In this document: positions 6,140-10,886 of the stretch, piece by piece
How the letters are laid out: each line of letters opens with the position of its first letter
Numbering within the stretch: the stretch's first letter is position 1
NCBI GenBank assembly: GCA_027365715.1
Contig: DAHXLZ010000304.1
Span: 1 to 10,886 of the forward strand
Source of the DNA: Methanomassiliicoccales archaeon
GTDB taxonomy: Archaea; Thermoplasmatota; Thermoplasmata; Sysuiplasmatales; Sysuiplasmataceae
Reading direction: 5' to 3'
DNA length: 10,886 nt
Program-made: the position numbers and the translations under genes
The notes under the pieces: generated by a model
Seen by the model: only the letters and a program-made list of their open reading frames with translations
Databases searched by the model: none
Told to the model about the DNA's origin: nothing

Positions 6140-7597
6140 TCACTCTGTTTCACCTATCGCCTCCAGCGCAGGAATTCTGTCTCTTCGCAGCGCCAGAACA
6201 ACGATGAGAACGATGCAAAACAATACAAACACTATCGGAGCGGCTTCAAATGGAAACGTAATTCCGAGTACGGCGTAGTAGATGGCAGCTACGGTCAGGA
6301 TTATGGATGCGATGGGAATCAAAACAAGCAGCAAAATCCTCTTTGCATTGAGCTGACCAAACCTCTTTCTTAGACCTGACCATATTATAGAAAGGCTGGC
6401 CATTCCGTGGACGAGTAATGCGAGCAGTGTCGTGAGTATTCCAAGCACTATGTATGAATCTATTATGCCGTTGGGCACGCCGTACATTGCAACCAGGACA
6501 GCGGTCGAGACTGCAGCAAGAAGGATGGTTATACCCGTAATGACGGCTATACCTGCAACAGGTACTCCTCTTTTCGGATTCACCTTGGCAAGTGATGCGG
6601 GCAGCAGGCGATCCCTTCCCATCGCAAAGACCACCCTGCTCCCTGACGTAAGGAAGTTGTTGAGCAGTGTGTATATGACCAGGTCATAAAGCAGAGTCAT
6701 TATGGCAGTTGCCCCGACACCGATATATCGGTTGGTGAGGATTGCTGCGGGAACCTCTGCTGTAACGAAAGACTTCATATTTCCAAGACCCCAGGCTACT
6801 GCAGTCGCGTAGGAGGCAATGACCCATGCAAATGCGCCTATCACAAGGATTGTAATGAGTGCCTTTCCAACGGTCTTGTTTGGAGCCTTCGTTTCTTCAC
6901 CCAGAGAAACGATGGAGCCATATCCGCCGTAAGCAAGGTATCCTCCTGTTACAAAACCAAGGAATAATCCTGAAACTCCTGTATACGGTGTAAAGGGCTT
7001 GACGCTGTTGTCAGGTGCCTTCGCTATGAAGATGAGAGATATTACTGTCAGGACTATCATCTGGAGAACACCAAGCGCAATCATCGCCTTGATACTCGGC
7101 TTCAGACCAGACCACATACCATAGAAGACAACAGCAAGACCTGAGCCTGCAAATATTATGCCTGCCCACCACGGGAAATTTGTATGAAACACCAGATTAA
7201 TTGAGCCGCTGAAACCCACAAGATAAAAGAGAATCAGTCCAGCTGCATTGCTTGCCGCGTATAGGACATAACTGTAGGCTGTAAATGTTGCCGCATGTCT
7301 TCCAAGGCCGTCTTTCACATAGCCATAGTAGCCTCGGGCGTTGGCAATTTTTCTCGAATACCAGAATAACGTGTTTGCGGACATCAACACACCCACGAAT
7401 CCTACCAGAAAGACCAGCGCCATTGCGCCCTGCACGAATTCTGCTGTTCCGATCAGTGCAAAAAATATGCCGATCGGAGCAATGCCGCCGAGACCCTGGA
7501 AGACCAGTCCCCAGAATCCGACCTGATTCGGAACAAGGCCAGTTGCGCTCGCATGCTTAGCCACTCCCACCTTCTCATTAACCGTTCCCGACGACAT
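6140..7597 (-). CDS. APC-superfamily amino acid permease
   Basis: 485 residues, strongly hydrophobic, with about 12 membrane spans as usual for the amino acid-polyamine-organocation superfamily. The first span region is GFWGLVFQGLGGIAPIGIFF. The loop NARGYYGYVKDGLGRHAATF and the conserved GYGSIVSLGEETKAPNKTV segment, with Glu after Gly and a downstream Pro, are family signatures; the RDRLLPASLAKVNPKRGVP loop follows later. It should import an amino acid or amine by secondary transport. It is the first gene of the operon with the PLP-RidA and PIG-L genes, suggesting that it takes up their substrate. AGGGGA lies about 7 bases before the ATG. The substrate cannot be told from sequence. Confidence 0.92.
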   Translation of the reverse strand: MSSGTVNEKVGVAKHASATGLVPNQVGFWGLVFQGLGGIAPIGIFFALIGTAEFVQGAMALVFLVGFVGVLMSANTLFWYSRKIANARGYYGYVKDGLGRHAATFTAYSYVLYAASNAAGLILFYLVGFSGSINLVFHTNFPWWAGIIFAGSGLAVVFYGMWSGLKPSIKAMIALGVLQMIVLTVISLIFIAKAPDNSVKPFTPYTGVSGLFLGFVTGGYLAYGGYGSIVSLGEETKAPNKTVGKALITILVIGAFAWVIASYATAVAWGLGNMKSFVTAEVPAAILTNRYIGVGATAIMTLLYDLVIYTLLNNFLTSGSRVVFAMGRDRLLPASLAKVNPKRGVPVAGIAVITGITILLAAVSTAVLVAMYGVPNGIIDSYIVLGILTTLLALLVHGMASLSIIWSGLRKRFGQLNAKRILLLVLIPIASIILTVAAIYYAVLGITFPFEAAPIVFVLFCIVLIVVLALRRDRIPALEAIGETE

Positions 7598-7737
7598 TTC
7601 GAGTCCCCTTTCTTAACTTATGGAGCATCCGTGGTTGGTCTACAGTCTTTTTCAATGTTGGTAAGCAAAGTACTGAACGAACAGAGACCATCCTGCCGGC
7701 AACAACCACTAAATTCCCGGAAAGAGATAAACCTGGT

Positions 7738-7753
7738 ATGCAACATGTTGCAT
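7738..7753. promoter_or_regulatory. Perfect 16-bp palindrome, candidate operator
   Basis: ATGCAACATGTTGCAT is its own reverse complement. It lies about 140 bases before the permease start. The form suits a dimeric helix-turn-helix repressor, but the binding protein is unknown. Confidence 0.5.
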
Positions 7754-7964
7754 CCAGCGCAAATCCGGAACCTTGAGTCCACATATGAGGTCCTGCAGCT
7801 CAAAAATTTTCCATCAATCATTGAATTAATCGGAAGGCCATGCCGGGCGCGACCCAACCTGACAGTTTGCTCATGGCTTCCTGCGAACAGGTCACCGTAG
7901 TAATTTCATCAGGCAATCTCCAAAAGCCCGGGCGATCTAAGCATATCATGCCTGTCGCATTGAG

Positions 7965-7980
7965 GGCATAATCTTATGCC
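7965..7980. promoter_or_regulatory. Inverted repeat GGCATAA-TC-TTATGCC, candidate operator
   Basis: Seven-base perfect arms are separated by two bases, about 130 bases before the DUF4392 start. A partial copy (GCATA...ATGCC) lies about 20 bases to the left. Repeated half-sites argue for a binding site more than for chance. Confidence 0.5.
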
Positions 7981-8060
7981 AGGCTTTTGCGCTGAAATCT
8001 TGTGTCTGCATCAATCTCCAGCCGGAACCCTGTGAAGCTTACCAGCTCAAATGAAAATTG

Positions 8061-8080
8061 ATTTAGGTGACTAAATATAT
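8061..8080 (+). promoter_or_regulatory. TATA-box promoter of the DUF4392 gene
   Basis: CTAAATATAT (8071-8080) is a strong archaeal TATA-like box. Its centre predicts a transcription start near 8102, under ten bases before the ATG at 8110. No Shine-Dalgarno match precedes that ATG, consistent with a nearly leaderless message. Confidence 0.6.
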
Positions 8081-8109
8081 GCAAATTGCCATCAATGTCC
8101 GATCGCTGA

Positions 8110-9087
8110 ATGAATGGTTCCGCAGCAATGGAGATATCCGAACACATTGACAGACTTGTATCAACGGACTTTCATTCCAGGAAGTTCATAATTGACCTTT
8201 ACGACGCTGCACGCAGACAGTCCGGAAATATTCCATTGACTTACAGGGCAGCTTCGTTGATAAATGAGAAGGTTAGGCCTGATTCATGCGTCTTGTTCAT
8301 TACCGGTTTCCCGACTTACGGCGACTTCGTTGCCGAGCAGGATGGTCCGGTCGGAGCATCCATGCTGTCAAGGGTTCTTTCGGAGCTGCTGAGGGTGAGA
8401 CCCGTGGTGCTTACAGATGCAAGCCAGGCATGGATGGTTGAGAAGTGCTTCATGGGCTGCGGTTTCAGTTTGGCTGGCAGATTGGGGGAGGAACACCAGG
8501 TCGTGGTCAGAGGATTCAAGGAAAATACAGAGATTGATTTTAGCTCCGTATTTGATGAGTTTTCTCCGTCAGCAATTGTAGCCATTGAAAGGCCATCAAA
8601 GAATTCCTCAGGCAGATATATGTCAATGAAGGGAATGGACATTTCTTCCAAAGTGGCGAGGCTAGATGACATTTTAAACGAAGCTCCAAAAAGAGGCATA
8701 CCAACAGTTGGCGTGGGAGACGGAGGCAATGAGGCCGGATGCGGCCTCATCGAGAAAGAAGTCATTAAATTCCATCCTAATGGCAGAATCATTGCATCGG
8801 CTGTTGGAACAGACGCACTGGTCTTTTCCTCAGTTTCAAATTTCGGTGCTTACGGAATTGCAGGGGCACTGGCTGCAATTTCGGGAGACTTTTATGCGCT
8901 TCCGGACAAACAGACACTAATATCCGCCCTCAAAAGTGCGGCAACCGCCGGTCTTCACAATGGTCCCCCGAAATGGCTTGATCCCGGCTCAGATGGCATT
9001 CCCTTTGAACTGGAGGGACTCGTGTGGGAAGGTATACGGAGGATGATTTGGGAAAAAGTAAATCCGCACTATCCCCGGTTTTATTGA
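8110..9087 (+). CDS. DUF4392 family protein, D-glutamate-cyclase-like
   Basis: 325 residues, the length of stand-alone DUF4392 proteins. Conserved blocks are easy to see: FITGFPTY (63-70), EQDGPVGA (76-83; usually ETDGPPGA), AIERPS (158-163), the family hallmark GVGDGGNEAGCG (201-212; usually GIGDGGNEIGMG), SNFGAYGI (243-250) and a late WDPGSDG-like stretch. The mitochondrial vertebrate relative, D-glutamate cyclase (DGLUCY), turns D-glutamate into 5-oxoproline, and this domain carries that activity. An equivalent role here is plausible but unproven; the family also has members of unknown function. The protein should be cytoplasmic. The first ATG fits the TATA box; an in-frame ATG at 8128 is an alternative. 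The gene is divergent from the permease operon and ends 10 bases from the convergent regulator gene. Confidence 0.85.
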   Translation: MNGSAAMEISEHIDRLVSTDFHSRKFIIDLYDAARRQSGNIPLTYRAASLINEKVRPDSCVLFITGFPTYGDFVAEQDGPVGASMLSRVLSELLRVRPVVLTDASQAWMVEKCFMGCGFSLAGRLGEEHQVVVRGFKENTEIDFSSVFDEFSPSAIVAIERPSKNSSGRYMSMKGMDISSKVARLDDILNEAPKRGIPTVGVGDGGNEAGCGLIEKEVIKFHPNGRIIASAVGTDALVFSSVSNFGAYGIAGALAAISGDFYALPDKQTLISALKSAATAGLHNGPPKWLDPGSDGIPFELEGLVWEGIRRMIWEKVNPHYPRFY

Positions 9088-9097
9088 TGCTTTCGCA

Positions 9098-9799
9098 TTA
9101 ATTGGCCTCATTCATGGAAGCGATAATGCAACTGAGGAGTTTACCGATCGCAGATTTAAGTGATCTGTCAACTGTTGATTTGTTTCTGGAAAGAAGAGCG
9201 GCCATGTCTGTTACGCTGAGGCTTCGCCTTTCGTTGAAGTAACCCAGTCTGCCTGCAGCCATGAGATATTCTATTTCCTTGTCAGTAAGGACCAGCTTGG
9301 AAAGTTTAGAGAGGAGCTGATTTGCCCACATGATTCTGGACATGTCAATTGAACTGACCGCCGACAAGGCGGGATTTACAGTAAAGTTTCCGATATCCAT
9401 CAAACTGCGTATAAATCTGAATTGACTCCTCGGTTGTATCAAAACATTCCATTTCTGAACGCCCTCTTCCACACTTGAACTGTATGTTGTCAAGTTGTAC
9501 TTCAGGAGATTTTCCCTGACCGTATTGTGAAATGGTCCAGTGAACGATACCATGTAAATATTGCGGAAAATACGCTCACAGTTGATTAGTTCATTGATCA
9601 GCCCGATTGTCTCCTGTCTCCTGAAGAATGAATCGATTGTTGTCCTTTTGTCATCCCATTTTGCCAGTATAATTTCATAGTTGAAGTCGGTGCCGTTCGG
9701 ATGCCAGGAAAGGCTCTCCATACGGCAACGTAGCCTGTTTGTCAGCCTGGTCCAGTCTCTTCCGTGCCTGAATGAAAAGGAGAGCAACTGCTCTTCCAT
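9098..9799 (-). CDS. HTH_10 (bacterio-opsin activator-type) transcriptional regulator
   Basis: 233 residues from the ATG at 9799. The C-terminal part (about 171-222) reads LTDKEIEYLMAAGRLGYF, then RRSLSVTDMAALLSRNKSTV and SLKSAIGKLL. This matches the archaeal HTH_10 domain (LTxxQxexLxxAxxxGYFxxPRxxxxxxLAxxLgxSxsTvxxxLRrAexKL). The N-terminal 170 residues show no named sensor domain, as is common for these proteins; they may bind a ligand or mediate pairing. In-frame coding extends to a TTG at 9844, but a TATA box lies inside that extension, so the ATG is the better start. It may control the neighbouring DUF4392/permease units or the divergent gene to its right; the sequence does not say which. 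Confidence 0.85.
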   Translation of the reverse strand: MEEQLLSFSFRHGRDWTRLTNRLRCRMESLSWHPNGTDFNYEIILAKWDDKRTTIDSFFRRQETIGLINELINCERIFRNIYMVSFTGPFHNTVRENLLKYNLTTYSSSVEEGVQKWNVLIQPRSQFRFIRSLMDIGNFTVNPALSAVSSIDMSRIMWANQLLSKLSKLVLTDKEIEYLMAAGRLGYFNERRSLSVTDMAALLSRNKSTVDRSLKSAIGKLLSCIIASMNEAN

Positions 9800-9828
9800 G
9801 GATTTAGTAGTCCCCCTGCCTTGGCCGG

Positions 9829-9838
9829 AATTATATGC
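9829..9838 (-). promoter_or_regulatory. TATA-box promoter of the HTH_10 regulator
   Basis: On the minus strand the sequence is GCATATAATT. It is centred about 35 bases before the ATG at 9799 and predicts a leader of around 9 bases. Confidence 0.55.
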
Positions 9839-9987
9839 TGTCAAGCTCTTCGCGTTACACCCGCGCCGACGTCTACTATAAGCGTGTTATTATTTGACTG
9901 TATCGCAGTTTTGAAGGCTTAGAGCAGTCGAATATGATTAATTGAAACAAAGCGCGGATTACTCTTCCCGCAGAAAAGTGAGATTCG

Positions 9988-10886
9988 ATGAATTCCAGAG
10001 TCCTGGATTTCCCGTCACCCCTGTCAGCCCTCAGTGAGGCGTATCTGAAGCGCTTAAATCACCAGCATTCTATTACACCAGTGGTGGCATTGCAAGACAA
10101 CGAATTGTCGGAGAACCTTGACAGACTCAGTGCCATTCTCGAAAGGGCAACAGAATTTGTTTTGAGTCAACTTGCAAATAAAGCCAATCAAGTTGCAGTT
10201 AATGAAGAAATCACGGCAGTAGAGATTAACTATGAAGCCAGAACGTGGAAAATGAAGGAAATTCAAAGACTATCGCCCCTGATGTCGAGTGGTTTTGCAG
10301 AGGAGATCATTAAGATGGCTGAATTTCCACAAGTGAAAAAGTGTATCGAATTCATGTCTTCCTTAGGTTTTGCTGAGCGCTTTGGCTGGATTGAGCTTCC
10401 ACTGCCTGTGGAATTTCCTGAGGAGACAAAGCGGGACATGAGCAAACAGGCATTTCTTCTGCACAGGATCTTCCGTAATTTCGTCGCAGATTACATTATG
10501 AATTTTAAGTTCGAATTCAACCAAGGCAATTTTTCGAAAGTGTTTGAAGAGCTGAAGAGTCATGTCGGCAGTTCTGATGGAAACAGAAGGAGCGCTGTTG
10601 TACTGAGAAATTTTGATATGGTTGGCATAGATTCGATTGAAATATTTGGCTGCAGATTGAGATATATAGAAACAGAGGAGCTTTTGGATCTGATTATAAT
10701 AGGTGCATACGATCGGAATGTGGGGAACCCTTATGCTCTTCCACCATCCGGACTTTCAGGAATTCTTAACCCGGCGTTTTGTATCAGTTTGCCGCCATTG
10801 ATTTTCGCAGACGACGAGTCGGAGAAGAGGCACGAAGAAATTAAGCTCAAGATCCGGCTATTGCTGCAGCTGTTTAAACCTGAATT
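9988..10886 (+). CDS. Unrecognised protein, C-terminus cut by window edge
   Basis: An uninterrupted frame runs from the ATG at 9988 to the right edge, 299 complete codons. It starts MNSRVLDFPSPLSALSEAYL. GTGAG lies about 5 bases before the ATG. I do not recognise the family. Visible traits are a charged, helix-rich first half (LSENLDRLSAILERATEFVL, and EEIIKMAEFPQVKKCIEFMS with a KKCIEF helix), then a more beta-like part with VVLRNFDMVGIDSIEIFGCR and LLDLIIIGAYDRNVGNPYAL, a Pro-rich NPAFCISLPPL stretch, and a charged helix at the cut end. There is no signal peptide and no clear membrane span. Codon use looks like that of its neighbours, and unbroken length supports a real gene. It is divergent from the HTH_10 gene with a 188-base gap, so the two may share control. 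Confidence 0.75.
   Translation, partial: MNSRVLDFPSPLSALSEAYLKRLNHQHSITPVVALQDNELSENLDRLSAILERATEFVLSQLANKANQVAVNEEITAVEINYEARTWKMKEIQRLSPLMSSGFAEEIIKMAEFPQVKKCIEFMSSLGFAERFGWIELPLPVEFPEETKRDMSKQAFLLHRIFRNFVADYIMNFKFEFNQGNFSKVFEELKSHVGSSDGNRRSAVVLRNFDMVGIDSIEIFGCRLRYIETEELLDLIIIGAYDRNVGNPYALPPSGLSGILNPAFCISLPPLIFADDESEKRHEEIKLKIRLLLQLFKPE

Larger units (their letters stand above)
7598..8109. other. Divergent control region between permease operon and DUF4392 gene
   Basis: 512 bases between two divergent starts with no plausible gene. It contains two perfect 16-base symmetric sites (7738-7753 and 7965-7980), a related imperfect site near 7941-7952 (GCATATCATGCC) and a TATA box for the rightward gene. 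Length and palindromes suggest regulation of both units from here. Confidence 0.6.

Noticed and set aside
8316..8792. 158-codon minus-strand frame inside the DUF4392 gene
   Set aside because: It lies wholly opposite a gene with clear family motifs and has no protein-like signature.

Overview
The window looks archaeal. Three things suggest this: a bacterio-opsin-activator-type helix-turn-helix regulator (HTH_10), AT-rich TATA-like boxes about 30 bases before several starts with very short leaders, and a mixed set of bacterial-like metabolic genes on a moderate-GC background. A Thermoplasmata-like euryarchaeon is my best guess, but no RNA gene is present to prove it.

Left end (1-2133): the remains of a CRISPR adaptation module on the minus strand. 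A fused cas4-cas1 gene reads leftward from 2133, stays in frame through the Cas1 motif GFDPYLGFF, then runs into a short CRISPR array (three full 36-base repeats and one cut repeat, 553-787) and stops. The lost 3' end of cas1 reappears beyond the array: GRTLTGEINEYPMFLTR-stop at 188-241, directly before an intact cas2 start at 179. So a CRISPR array, probably with its leader, sits inside cas1. It removes the catalytic His and Asp while leaving the Cas4 domain and the visible part of cas2 readable. No interference genes are visible here.

Middle left (2134-3764): a gene-poor, scarred stretch. It holds the cas promoter, a 9-bp hairpin, the C-terminal remnant of an IS3/IS481-type transposase, a lone glyoxalase/VOC-fold gene with its own promoter, and a 400-base stretch with no convincing gene.

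Centre (3765-9087): a metabolic cluster. On the minus strand, an APC permease, a PLP-dependent lyase-like enzyme fused to a RidA imine-deaminase domain, and a PIG-L/LmbE zinc deacetylase form a tight operon. Divergent from it is a DUF4392 (D-glutamate-cyclase-like) gene. The 512-base region between them carries two perfect inverted repeats and a good TATA box. Together they suggest uptake and breakdown of an amino compound: import, N-deacylation, PLP-dependent ammonia elimination with RidA clearing the enamine/imine, and a glutamate/5-oxoproline side reaction. The substrate is unknown.

Right end (9098-10886): an HTH_10 regulator convergent with the DUF4392 gene, and divergent from it a long, unrecognised gene cut by the window edge.
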